DNA of 64,000 bases from Balanoglossus misakiensis (lineage: Eukaryota; Hemichordata), in assembly GCA_040954595.2 (NCBI GenBank), contig CM082580.2:5580001-5644000 (forward strand). Reading direction: 5' to 3'. Each line of letters begins with the position of its first letter. The first letter of the stretch is position 1. Below the pieces are notes generated by a model. It was not told the origin of the DNA. It searched no databases and saw only the letters and a program-made list of their open reading frames with translations. Shown in pieces: positions 12,201 through 43,825 of the stretch. The position numbers and the translations under genes are program-made.

Positions 12201-15136
12201 TCCGTGAGTATTCGTCATTCTCTATTCAGACAAAAGCTATGCTTGCACACTTGGTCTATACATCGTTGTAAACTACCGCTTTTATGAGCTTATGCTTGTC
12301 CCGTTTCTATAGCACACAGATAATCCCGCCCTCTTTGAAAACGAAATATCGCTACTTGTTTTTACAGCAATCAAGACTTTCGTTGGAGTATTCACGGTCG
12401 CCACATGGAACGGCGATGAAGTTGATTATAGAGACACGTTCAGTAACCCCCAATCGGAGGATTACAAGTCTTTGGCACGGGTTTTCATCACATTGGTAAG
12501 TCCCCCCCCCTAAAGAAAACGTTACGCCTCAATGTATGTTCGTTCTGATCCGCTCACGCATGTATGACTTGAACCACTTGAGGGCACACTATCCAAAACG
12601 CACGCAACCGGACAAGACCAGTGTTTCAGAAGAAAACAATTGTATTCATCAATCTGCAATAGGAAAACGTTGTACTAATTTTACCGAGTATTACTGTCAT
12701 CATACGTGGTTGTGTGTGTACCAATGTGTATGGTCATTATTTTAGTCCACAATTATAACCCAAAACGTTCCAAACACGAAAAAGACTCATTTCAAAGAAA
12801 ATATTCCTGCTGCGTAATCCTTATGAAAACGTTTTTGATTCTGCTGTAATAACCGCAAGATTTCGTTCACAGATTGACGCCATGATGCGCCAGCTGTATC
12901 CACAGATGTACGTGGAATCCTTCATCCTCGGATTTCGACGCGGGAGCCTTATTTGTGACTATGTTTTCGCCTTTAAGAATGACTCGCAAGTCACTGGCGC
13001 CAGTTTGACCCAGGATGTGCGCAATTATACGCGGGAGAGCTGGACGTCGCTCAACGTAACTATAACAACAACCTATTTTGAAGGTGGGTAATGATCCTTT
13101 CCGAGATTACCGAATTCGTCCATTTTCGCACGTTGCTCTAAAATCAAACTTGTATTCATTCCAGAATTCGAAGACACTGTTTGTGCGATCCCAGATGCCC
13201 ATGATTGCTCCAGAGATGAAATGTGCGTTGATTTGCCTGATGGTACATTTGAATGTGAACCAGGTAGGTTACATTTATATTCAGAAGGTATGCTCAGGAC
13301 GTTGTCAGAGAGGAAAACGTTAAATTTAATAATGTGAGCGACGTAAGAATGTTAAAATAATTTAAGTATGTTTACAGCTTGATCGTGGTATTTACTTAAA
13401 GGTGAGACCATTTGGCAACATAAATAAGCCGTAAGAACTGAAAATATGCTATTGGAGGACGAAATTATGCAATGCAAGCCTCGGTCTATGGTTCTACTAT
13501 TGTGAATGTTAAGAGCACGAGATGCCAAAAATAATACCAGCTAGAAACAACCGTGTAGAGACTGCAATGGTAAACTGTGCACTAATCCCAAATTCATTTG
13601 TTAACAGGGCCTTGTAAGAGTAACCCATGCCAAAATGGTGGAACTTGTGTGACTTCAGGCAATGGTTTTATATGCAAGTAAGTATAATACATCGAACAAT
13701 TTTAAGTATAGTTTCACGAGTTACGTATAGAAATTTTTCCTCAATTTATAATAATGTTAAAGAAGGGTAGTTTACCCATTTAGTTATTCCTATATAAACT
13801 TCATTTTGTGCTCTATTTTTTATTCCCAATTATTTCAGTTGTACCATCGAGTACATGGGTGATTATTGTGACGAAAGCCGAATGCAAAAACTAACAGGTA
13901 AGGATCAAAACATGAAGAATTCTCGCTTGATGATAAAAAATATGTTGTTGTTTTTTCTTGTAAGAAAGCCACTACCTGACCAGTTGCCCTCCTTGATGGT
14001 AAATGAGGAAAAATAGAGAAACGAGAATTATTGCTCAGTCATTTGTGTTTCCCCGCAAAAAAGGATTATTCATTTTTGCAGGACCTCGAATATTGGACCG
14101 TGTATAACCCTTGTCTTCAAAATTCTGACCAGTAGAGCTGTCACGTGATACTTTCAAACTATGCACCCTGATAGCATTTCTCCAAAGCACACTGTTAACT
14201 GCATATTAAATTCTGTATTTATATGTCAATGGAATTTTCCATGTGGAATGTCACTGTGATTTGATATTCTGTTCCAGGTTTATCTACCACGGGGATTATT
14301 GGCCTAGCAGCTGGCCTCACCGCTGGCATCATAGTGATTGCCGTCGTCCTGTTTTTGTTGCTGTATAGAAGATTCTTGATAGACAAGGCGCGTCATGCGA
14401 AATCTGCGGACCTTCCCTGGACATCGCCGTGGGCGGGTACGGGCGTGTACCGCGGAGCGTCAGAACAGGTGTACTGGGAGGAGGAGAGTTCCTATGATGA
14501 CGATGATTATGATGATGATGCGGGTAGCACTGGTAGTTTGAACCGGCGTGCTCCGTTCGGCAGGGCAGAGCGGCTGCGCAGTGCGATGGTCATGGCGAGG
14601 GATTTCCAGGTAATGGACAGAGTGTGTCACAGAAATCGCCGAATTAACGTGATAATCAGTCAAGCAGCCAAGCAACTGATCGACCAAATTATCTAAGTGA
14701 ACGAATGAATATAGTGGGTGGAAGACTGACTGATTCACTCACCTAATACAATTCATTCATTCATTCATTCATTAGTTGGTGAATGTGTGAATCAATCAAT
14801 CACAATCCAATGTTAAATGGTGATACGATAAATGACAAAATGATCCAGCAAAAAAGTAGTATTTGTATTAGGCAAAGAAAATCCATATGTCATTGGGCAA
14901 CTGGTTTATGATGCTACATATAGCTGAACATTTATTTAAAAAGAGATTGATCCAAAATTACCTTGTTTAAAAGGTTTGTGGTGAATCATTCACGACATGT
15001 GTCCTATCTCATCTGTTGTCGTTAGGGATTCCTGTATCCACGCAGAAACCAGGGCATGGATATTTCAGAGACTGCCCTACATGGTGAATTCATCCGGCCT
15101 TATGTTGCTGATGGCTCCGAAGTAGCTCATAGAGAG
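9292..15136 (+). CDS. Membrane-tethered SEA mucin (mucin-EGF-SEA-EGF-TM)
   Basis: Ten exons form one frame: 9292-9361, 11142-11879, 12084-12203, 12368-12495, 12873-13083, 13165-13263, 13608-13677, 13839-13897, 14278-14609, 15026-15136 (646 codons so far). Residues 1-23 are a signal peptide exon. Residues 24-269 are Thr/Ser/Pro-rich with 14-residue repeats. Residues 270-309 are a six-Cys EGF. Residues 310-422 are a SEA domain split over two exons, with Gly376-Ser377 at the usual autocleavage position (FRRGSLIC). A four-Cys EGF-like piece and a full EGF (about 456-498) follow, then a TM helix (about 504-528, AGLTAGIIVIAVVLFLLLY) and an acidic tail with Asp runs. This order matches the MUC13/MUC17/MUC3 type of transmembrane mucin, so the role is probably epithelial-surface protection or sensing. 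The donor of exon 2 (CTGG|GTACGC) is the least certain. The last exon is unresolved: reading through 15136 gives a stop seven codons later. Confidence 0.82.
10856..10882. repeat. (TAGTAA)n microsatellite
   Basis: A short run of the hexamer TAGTAA lies in the first intron of the SEA mucin gene. The rest of this 1.8-kb intron shows no feature I can support. Confidence 0.8.
11459..11643 (+). repeat. 42-base coding minisatellite in the SEA mucin
   Basis: Four full copies of a 42-base unit start at 11459, 11501, 11543 and 11585, followed by a partial copy at 11627. The unit encodes 14 residues around PPSTVVSTDGVTTV. All copies keep the reading frame, as expected for a mucin tandem repeat that displays O-glycans. 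Copy number may vary between alleles. Confidence 0.9.
14752..14776. repeat. (ATTC)n microsatellite
   Basis: A short run of ATTC/CATT tetramers lies in the last recognised intron of the SEA mucin gene. Confidence 0.8.
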
Positions 15137-16428
15137 GTAAGAATCAACACAGCATAATTAAAAGATGTTTCTCTGTGTGTGATTGTGTGTGTGTGCGGAT
15201 GTGTGAATGTTTGTGTATTTGTGTGGGTGTGTGCGGTACAGAGCGATGTATTCTGTAGTACATGTAGTAGTATCTACGAGTTGAGAGAACAATGTTACTG
15301 CAGAAAGCTGTTGGTAATCCTCACTGTCCATGAGCACTTATTGATTGTTACCACATTTGGAATGATAATAAAATAATGCGGCCAAGCACATGTATATACA
15401 TTTCACACACAGTTCTAAGCTGTATACTGCGATGTCCACAAGAGACTCGAGTTCAGAATTCTGTCTAGTAAGAACGCTCAGTTCAAATAACTTGTATCAT
15501 CAACATCACCACACATATCTCTGTATCATAAGGATAGTAATCACATATTTATGGTGTAAATATATCTGTAGACACAGTCTGGAGCATACAATGGTGTTGG
15601 TAATGTTGACACAGAATACAAGATTCCCAGGGCTCGTGTTCAGCAACCGCCATACTAAAGACTATTACAGAGACATTTGCATACTGAACTGAATTATTTC
15701 AACAGAAAAATCTAAAACGTCTTTTGTGGTCATGTATTGTATATGTAGCAGATGTGGAATCATCTGAACATTTTGTGTTTCATGCCGACTGATTTCACGA
15801 TATACATTTGAAGTGCAGTACTCTTGAACCTTAATTAACAGTATTATCAATATACCGGTACATTATTATTTGAACAGTGTTATATATTTTTCTGTAATGT
15901 TACATTTGTGCTGTGCTGCACCTGTTTAATACATTTCTGGTCAATATTACGACCCTGGTCGTCGGGACAATACTGCGAGGTAACACGTGACTGTTCCTTG
16001 CGAACGGTAACAATGGCATTATAACAAACCACAGTACCGTTATTTATAGCATTATTTTGGTAAACTATTGTATTTTCTTGGTCGCCTGCCCACAATTATT
16101 ATTGTTAATTTCATACTGCTTTGAGTTAATTAAATCAGATTATTTAATGCATAACCTGCGTGCTTTTCTGTCCTATTATAGTTTTGCTAACTTGAGGAAG
16201 TAACATAATCCATGTTAACTGACTGTATTTTAAATGTGGTCACATTTGATCGTTTATGGAACTTTTGGGTTCCATAAAGTGACATCTTCTCACAAATTAA
16301 TCTTGCACCTTTATACATTTACCGGTAGGTCTGCATTGGCATACTATAAATTCAAACAATAAAATATTGGCTTTGATACCAGTATTAATTAAAATAGGAC
16401 TATCTTTTCTGATGTTGTATTCAATGTT
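15137..16428. other. Space between two convergent genes
   Basis: This stretch lies between the last supported exon of the SEA mucin (+) and the stop codon of the lectin-mucin-protocadherin (-). It contains a GT-rich run at about 15175-15237 and AT-rich sequence. A possible terminal exon for the mucin starts at 15703 after TTTCAACAG (in phase, about 28 codons to a stop), but it is weakly supported. The 3' UTRs of both genes presumably lie here. Confidence 0.4.
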
Positions 16429-36896
<20,468 letters not shown>

Positions 36897-37819
36897 GATG
36901 TTTGTTTTCTGTTTGCCAGTGACGTTCAGCCTGCAAATGCAGTCTGCAAACGATGGCAGACAGGCCTCGGTCTTGACATGGAAATATAAGTCTAGCTTTG
37001 AGGGTTTACAGTTGGGTGTGGTGTGTCTTCTTCTCGTCGTAAAAAAGGATCCATTGTTGTCGAGTGAAGCACCACAGATTGGCAAGTCACGACCCAGACT
37101 TCATTCATTCAAACTCTATTTCGCACTGACAAATGGTACAAAACAATAATGGTATATGGGGCACTGAAAATGCTCACGCACCGAGTTTAAAAGTTGAAAA
37201 TAAACTGTCCATTACCCCAGTGTGAATTCTAACAAGAGCAAACGTGGTCAAAAGTATACACTGCGCAAGGTCACCAAAGGCACATATTGTCAGTTATTGT
37301 GTGGTGTGCACCCCTTTTAAATAATTATGGACATAGTATGATCTATTATAAACGTACATTCGATCGGGGTGAGATGTATGGGGTTCATAAAGACTTAACA
37401 ACAATTTAAACAAATGATATGTTAATATGATCTCTTGATAGTGCTGGTGTGAGTCTTTGACCACAAATGTTGCTTGGAGAGGTTTTAAACAGCGACATGT
37501 GATTGCTGCCCTCTGTAGGCGGTTATTAAAAAAATATCAGAAACCTTGCCATAGTTGCACAATAAACCGTAAAGGACGGGATAGTTGTGGTCAACTGTGC
37601 ATTGTCATCTTTAGCATAAAACGTAGTCCCAGGCCAAAAGTAATCCAGTATGTTACAACACTACATGTGACCAGACTCTTTGTTCTCTTGGGACATTATC
37701 TATGATAAGGCACTGGTACCAGTGCAATATCTGGATATTGCACTGCACCTGGCATAATAAGATTCACTACAACAAACAAGATAGCTTTGACAGGAGGTAC
37801 TTTAATTCATGCACAAAAT

Positions 37820-37999
37820 TCAAAGCAAATTAGTTGTTATCCATTTTGGTGGATATGCTGCTTCCAGGTGCACACGCTTGGTTCGTCCATCTTCATACGG
37901 ATTTTTTTCGACGTATGAGTAGTGTTTGATACAAGCAATAATTCTTGCGTTGAAAGTACTTCTCACCGTATAAAAACAAGTGGGCCATCCCCCATTAAT
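37820..37999 (-). CDS. Unassigned coding-like segment (possible terminal exon)
   Basis: An open frame of about 59 codons ends at a TGA (37822-37820) and has no ATG. Its second half is compositionally protein-like (SYVEKNPYEDGRTKRVHLEA, then AYPPKW). I do not recognise the family. It could be the last exon of a small minus-strand gene whose first exon is 38214-38417, but no clean acceptor joins the two in frame, so a middle exon or a different gene would be needed. Confidence 0.3.
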   Translation of the reverse strand: MNGGWPTCFYTVRSTFNARIIACIKHYSYVEKNPYEDGRTKRVHLEAAYPPKWITTNLL

Positions 38000-38213
38000 T
38001 CAAGACTCCACAATTAAAGTCAGAAGGGCGTGGGTACTATAAAGACAGGCGCATGTTTTATTTCTTTGTCGTGATCTCTGCGCTATAAGGTTCTTGCAGT
38101 CAAGGATATGAGAGTAAATGGTACGTTGATCCGTTTAAATATTCATTCTGACAGCGAGGTTGAAAAAATAGCATATGACCGGATTCCAAAAAATACAGAG
38201 AGCTGCTACTTAC

Positions 38214-38417
38214 AGAAGAGGATGTGTGCAGTGGGGGCTGCATTTTCGCCAAGTCACTTTCCGTGACCGTTGGGTTATGTACGCTATCTTCGACGAGGCT
38301 ATCAAAATCTTGGAAAATCCAGTCCATGTCGCCACCGTCATCACCTTCGCTTTCGCTTGGGTGTCGGAACGTGCTCTGGGTAATGAAAAGCTCGTGCTCG
38401 TCGCTACTTTCGGCCAT
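38214..38417 (-). CDS. Possible first coding exon of an unknown gene
   Basis: An ATG at 38417 opens 68 codons of acidic sequence (MAESSDEHELFITQSTF, later DMDWIFQDFDSLVED) ending at TCT|GTAAGT, a perfect donor in phase 0. The acidic, Ser-rich start with an ELFITQ motif looks like a real N-terminus, but I cannot name the family. An in-phase acceptor (CGCTGTCAG) lies about 60 bases downstream and would add only about 15 codons. Nearby palindromic repeats leave open a transposon origin. Confidence 0.35.
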
Positions 38418-38620
38418 GGTGTTTGTCTGTCGAAGGTTGAGTTCCGAATGATGATGGAAACGTGGCTCAATGACCACGTGACAAATTCCCTGGCTGACAA
38501 GTATCCAATCGAAATGAGTCATACGCCAGGTGTATTTTGCGACGCTTGTGATTGGTTGATGTGATTGAGAAGTTGTTTAGCATATATCAAGATCACAGAT
38601 GTTGCGACGTGTTGTAAGCC

Positions 38621-38729
38621 GGATAATGTAATCGTGTCGTGCAATCGTTCAGATATTGAACGACACTCGGGCCTGCGACCCTCGTGTCGTTCAATATCTG
38701 AACGATTGCACTCCACTCGTACATTATCC
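38621..38729. repeat. Palindrome with perfect 27-base arms
   Basis: Arms 38640-38666 and 38684-38710 are exact reverse complements (inner motif TTCAGATATTGAACGACAC) around a 17-base loop. Imperfect outer arms start GGATAATGTA at 38621 and mirror the sequence ending at 38729. Probably the foldback part of a non-autonomous element together with the adjacent dispersed repeat. Confidence 0.75.
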
Positions 38730-38731
38730 TT

Positions 38732-38836
38732 TATTATATTATACCAGTATATTGATGGTGTAAATCACGCTATTTGATTGGTCGAGACATGACACGTGAC
38801 CGTGATATATTAGCCATATACCACAGTCATATATCA
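38732..38836. repeat. Dispersed repeat, copy 1
   Basis: About 105 bases that recur at 63896-64000 with only a few substitutions (shared: ACCAGTATATTGATGGTGTA, TTTGATTGGTCGAGACA, GTGACCGTGATATATTAGCC). The 3' part folds on itself (GACCGTGATATATT against ATATACCACGGTC in the second copy). No coding capacity. Confidence 0.85.
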
Positions 38837-38902
38837 TAGTCAAAGAAAATGCCTTTTAAAAATGTTTTATGCAAAGTTTCAATATACTGACATAATATAA
38901 TA

Positions 38903-39042
38903 GCAATAAAACACCCCAGCCATGGTATACCACTCGATTTTGACCAGTTCAACTCCATATACGCACTCGCTATCGCTCGTGCGTATATGTCGTGAACTGG
39001 TCAAAATCTCGTGGTATACCATGGCTGGGGGTGTTTTATTGC
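38903..39042. repeat. Long palindrome, about 64-base arms
   Basis: Left arm 38903-38966 (starting GCAATAAAACACC, CCATGGTATACCAC) pairs almost perfectly with right arm 38979-39042 (ending GGTGTTTTATTGC) around a 12-base loop. Only a few mismatches and a one-base indel are visible. Such a structure would be cruciform-prone and is probably a foldback transposon. Confidence 0.8.
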
Positions 39043-39717
39043 TTAATTAAATAATCACATCGGAGATAAAAGTACACAATAATTCATTTGTATACATTAA
39101 ATTAATTCATAGAATTTTCTTGGGTGTTGATTTGATTTGGTTGAATGTGGAGTTCATTATAGATGGCAAAATGCAATGCGCGAATCTAGGGAGAGGAAAA
39201 ATTATCCCATAATGCTCTGCAGCCTTGTATAATATCTCTCATTTGGATAATTACCAACATTCTTGATATAACCTGCAATCATGTTTCTGATGTAATTTCA
39301 CGGGCTGTAACGATAAATCTGTTCACAGACTGCCTTTGCATAAGAAAGAACCATTACAGTCAGTTCACGTATGCCAATGCATCCATTTCTTCGCCATAAT
39401 GAAGTACATTTATAATTATGCCTGTACACCATACAATTACAATTCACATCACTAAAATTGTAAAACAAAATACATTCTATAAAATACCACTTTTTCTCTC
39501 AAATATTTAAATAGTGAATTCAATTCATGAGTTGTATAAAACATTATTAACATAACCTCTTCATACACTACTAGGCTCCACAGTCCCATATAATAAAGTA
39601 ATGCATTTTATTATGTCAAATGTAGGTTGGAAGAATTAAGATATTTGTAAGTTCTTGAATGCGAGAAGATAGAAAATCTGTGACCACTATTTTTCTATCT
39701 CTCTCTTGCTATTTCAG

Positions 39718-39876
39718 CTAACGGTTGTCCAAGGCAACTGCACCAACATGAAATACGATATAGTGCCAATTCTCCAAAAAACGCCTCCAAGTTGCAAGTC
39801 AGTTGCAGGAACTGTGTACAAAATCATAACAGCACCAGAGACATTGTTTAACAAGTCTGAATACCAGACATCAAGG
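39718..39876 (+). CDS. Possible orphan exon
   Basis: A 159-base open segment is bounded by a strong acceptor (CTCTCTTGCTATTTCAG) and a plausible donor (AAGG|GTAATT), phase 0 at both ends. It encodes 53 residues (starting LTVVQGNCTNMKYDIVPIL) with no recognised domain. No partner exon was found, so this may be chance or a degraded gene. Confidence 0.22.
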
Positions 39877-41146
39877 GTAATTTTGGATTCAGATTCAGAG
39901 GATGTAGCTTCTGAATATCCAAAAACAGTTCATCTTTAGATTCTGTGGTTGGTCAAATTAGACTGTTTTGTAATTTAGTCGCTGCATTTTGGGGGCAGGA
40001 ATGAGGTAAGGTGTCAAATAATTTCACTGCAGACACTGCAAAATTAAATTCAACCAGCCAACATTTAGGTATGGACTTTTGGTATAAATATATATCATCA
40101 AAGAGCAATATTCTTTTCGATCTCATCTTCATCTACTTCACTTTTATTGCAGGGACAGATTGGCAAGCTTTCAGCTATATTCCATATTGCTACATCTTAA
40201 TATGTCAATAGTACTTTCAATATTTATACAATATACTAGTATTTACAGTGAAACAGTATGCTTTCTGAATAACTTTTACATTCTTTCATCCCACTTTAGA
40301 ATCAAGTTCACTTTTTTTCAAACTTTTTTTCAAAACAGCACAGTGCCTCGCCACAGCATTTTGCATTAGTAATATTCTTTTTGTCTGTATCCAAAACACA
40401 CTTTGGATTGAAAAATAAGTTCATTAAGAAATTCATGTTCAAAACATACAGTACAGTGTCTGGGCAAGACAATGTGAAATCGTACATTCAATGTTTTAAA
40501 AATCTATATACATTGTATACATGTACATATTTGCAATAGGAATGTTTGACAGAGAGAAAACAAGTAATAAAATAATAGTTAGAGTGCTTTCAACTATACG
40601 TATATATATACATTGTATGTATAAAAGTCACTGTCTGCTGTACAAGTATAAAATTAATATAAGATTAATTGCACTGTAGTAATCAGAAGTTCAAATATGC
40701 ACCAATGATAGAAGATGTGAAAAAGGAAGCCCAAAGATGCTGTAATTTCTTAAAGATAACCATGTATGGTAGAAGCAAGATCTTCTATGATTAATCAGAG
40801 ACATCAGAATCTCACTGAAATATAGACATTTATCGTTGAAATTTAGAAGCCATGGTAGACATTTACATTAGCCAAATTATTTACACTTGGAAGCACTCAG
40901 GCTACTGCACTGTTTTCTTTTTTTTAATCTGATAAAATTCTCAAATGCACCAATCCTGCACAAACAGTCTTAACTTAAATTTTCATAATTTATTATAAAA
41001 CCTCCCCCATTTCCACGTGTACTGGTCCAACTGCTGCACTGAAAACAATAGGACTGTACCACTTCATGTGGGGATACAAGAAGTACTGCAAATAGCTACC
41101 ACACTGGTATATACATGTACTGTGGCTACTCTTTTCTCTCCAAGCC

Positions 41147-43777
41147 TCAGTGGTACCTGGAGACCGGCGCCCACATGTCCGGATCGCTGCCGAACACGTC
41201 CTTCAGATCTTCCGTGTATTCGTCCAACTTGGTGGCGGTGTCCACCGAGAGCTTGACCAGCTTGCAGTTGTCCTCCACCTGCTCGGGCGTTCTCGCTCCC
41301 ACCACCACGGCCGAGATGCCCTGCTGCGCCAGTATCCACGACAATGACGCCGCCGACATGGAGACGTTGTCTGCTGTGCAGATGTCTCGGATGCTCTGCA
41401 GCGTCTGTCGGTGAAAAGTTAAATAAATTGGGATTATTACGAAGAAAACACATTTGCCACAATACTGCTTACACAGTCAGCAGTATTGTGAGGTGGCCAC
41501 TAACACAGGTTTGACTGAATCTATCACCTTGGCTTATAATGCACCTCTAAAATCAGTGAGCATTGACGGAGATTGTGAACTTTCACTTATAGCACAGATA
41601 CAGGCCAGTTTAGGAAAGTCCCTTGACTGGCCACTATACCGGTAGACAGGTATGACTAGTCATATCCCACATTTACAGTTTACAAACTTGTAACAGTTTG
41701 GTGCTTTTCACTATATCGGTTCTGCATCACTGAGGCTTGTTTGTTTCTATGCGGAAGTCCAATTTCTCGGCTGGGCACCCTGCATATTTCTGCAACTTAC
41801 TTTGAAAGTCTCGGCCTCAGCCCCTGCCTGGCCATGCCTGACGGCTGGTGAACTGTCCTTACTGAAGTGACGTGTCCTGCGGCGGCCATCGGGGACATCT
41901 TCCGGTTTGGTGAAGCGGCCCGACAGCAAGCCCTGCTGTAAGGGCGAGTACGCCAAAACGCCAATGTTGCGCTTCAAACACTCGGGTATGATCTCATACT
42001 CTATTGCCCTCCACAATAAATTGTACGGTACCTGGGTGAAAAAAAGAATAAATGCAACTTCTGTGAATGAAGCAGAGAGTACTTTTGTAGGGGGTGGTAG
42101 CCTGGTAGTCCTGACCCTTTCACCACAATGGTTCAGTCCAAACCCAATGTTTACTATGGTAAGGTTGGACCTCTTAAGAGGGAACTGGGGGTGACTTGGT
42201 TAAAGGGGTTCCCCTTGGCATAATGCTTATGAGTAGCAAGGCACCCAGACCACTAACACTGTTCCTGTGTATTTTGAAAGCATATTTCTATATACAAGTT
42301 ACAAGTTATCTTATTTACTTTCAATGGGGGGAAAAAAGACTAAACACTAAACTGTTTGAGTGTTCTTCATCATTCTGTCAATCGCATGAAAACAGTGAAA
42401 CTGCATCTAATTGTACAACATAAACAGCCACAACTGACCTGGTTTGTACACACACTGCCCCCGAGGTCGCACACGTCTGTGAGATCTTTTGGTCCAAAGT
42501 TGCACACGCCATACGCCCGTATTCTTCCCTTGGACTGCTGCCTCTTGAGTTCTTCTATGGTTTCTTTTGAGTTTTTAACATTGGGCATCCAATGGATCTG
42601 TCAAGTGAAGACACTAGTCATAGCCAAGTCCGTCATGGATGTACTGTTTAATAGCCAATACTGAGTAACAGTGACATTGAACCCCTCAACCACCAGTAAC
42701 TACGGGAGTACCAAGAGCAGGTTGGTGTAATGAAAGTCCAACTGGTCAAGCTGAAATTTGGCCATCGTCATACTCCCAGCACATGCTGGCCATACTGATC
42801 ATTTGACCAATCAACAAGTCTGTCAAAGTGAGGAATAGAGCAATTCTGCTGTTGTTGTGTAGACTATTGGAAAAATATAACTCCAACCTACCTGATACAG
42901 ATCAATGTAATCTGTCTGCAGTGCCTGTAAACTTGCAGTCAGTGCCTGTCAAGAGACATCAAAATGTACATAGTTTTTCGTGAAAATTGAAACTTTCCAA
43001 TGCAAACACGTTCCGCATCCAAACATAATGACAAATGAACTGAGCAGAACTGGCATGCCTTGAAAAATTTCAACTGTACGCCAATCCAGAAGCATCCTGG
43101 GAAATCACGGTCATAGGTCACTTGCCTTGTCAATGTCTTCTGCCGAGTATGCCATTGGCTTGCCGTCTCTGAAAGAACCAAATTTTGTGGCCACAACCAC
43201 ATCCCGTCGTCTGTTTCCAAGGCAGTTACCCAGCACTTTTTCTGATCCATGGTTAGCATAAGCCTACGGGTATCAAAATGACCAAAGTATTAAAAGTGTT
43301 ATATTTTCAACATAAAACAGCAGCTGTGATTGGTTACATTGTTACTGAAGTGCAGTCTGATTGGATAACTGTGCTACAAATGATCGTGTCATTTTTTTAT
43401 AAATCAAAAGTTTCAGAAGAAAATTAAAGCTTACCTCTGCTGTGTCAAAAAAATTGACTCCTAATTCTAGTGCTTTATCAACTATTGCCTTTGAAGTCTG
43501 CAGGGGGAAAACAAAAATCAAACTAAAGGGAGAATTCATCAGCAAACTTTTTCAAAATAACAAACAAATTGGAATGAGCCAATTCAGTATAAGTGGAGTT
43601 TTGAAATGAACCACCTGGTACAGATATTATTATCATGTACTGGGATTCCAATATATCACTTACTTTTTCTGGTTGTGCTGGCCATGTGCCGTCAGCCTGG
43701 TCTGCATTGAACTGCCAGCAACCGATACACACCCTTGACACATTTAGCTCTGTACCGGGTAACGTGATCCTTTCCAT
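41147..43777 (-). CDS. Aldo/keto reductase
   Basis: Seven exons (43777-43664, 43497-43435, 43263-43126, 42945-42892, 42597-42439, 42031-41801, 41404-41147), all phase 0, encode 338 residues, a normal length for the family. The complete catalytic tetrad is visible: Asp56 (NFFDTAE), Tyr61 (AYANHG), Lys86 (VVVATKFG) and His125 (LYQIHWMP). Further family signatures are LQTDYIDLYQ and AQQGISAVVVGARTPEQV. It should reduce carbonyl compounds with NADPH in the cytosol. It is more like the bacterial-type/Kv-beta-related branch than the AKR1 steroid reductases (inference). Intron 3 uses a GC-AG donor (AAG|GCAAGT at 43125-43120). An in-frame upstream ATG at 43825 would add 16 residues; the start at 43777 is preferred because it begins directly at the MERITLPGTEL strand. 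Confidence 0.92.
41464..41660. repeat. Dispersed repeat related to 61730-61933
   Basis: Inside an intron of the aldo/keto reductase, sequence at about 41601-41657 (GGCCAGTTTAGGAAAGTC, CTTGACTGGCCACTATA) matches the right end of the element at 61730-61933 in the same orientation. GTGGCCACTAACACAGGTTT near 41494 is a second end-like copy. Probably fragments of one transposon family. Confidence 0.65.
42111..42205. mobile_element. CCCTTT-ended MITE, copy 1
   Basis: A fragment of a four-copy family (others at 45869-45948, 47113-47205, 53836-53931). Shared core: CAATGGTTCAGTCCAAA, GTTGGACCTC and GGGAACTGGGG. This copy lies in the intron between exons 5 and 6 of the aldo/keto reductase; its left end reads GACCCTTTCACC rather than TTAACCCTTTCACC. 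Confidence 0.6.
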
Positions 43778-43825
43778 ATTTGTGACCTGATTTAATAGTT
43801 TGGTAGGCAGAGAGGTAGAGGGCAA

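Larger units (their letters stand above)
36897..41146. other. Repeat-rich intergenic region
   Basis: This region separates two minus-strand genes. It holds three weak coding-like segments (37820-37999, 38214-38417, 39718-39876, listed separately), two long palindromes, one dispersed repeat copy, and AT-rich sequence from about 39050 to 41000. On the minus strand an AATAAA at 40994-40989 lies about 150 bases past the aldo/keto reductase stop and is its likely polyadenylation signal. Confidence 0.5.

Noticed and set aside
15703-15789. Terminal exon of the SEA mucin
   Set aside because: In phase and preceded by TTTCAACAG, but the peptide is short and undistinguished and read-through from 15136 reaches a stop as easily.
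38175-38564. 129-codon plus-strand frame
   Set aside because: It overlaps the better minus-strand exon candidate with a perfect donor and shows no recognisable motif.
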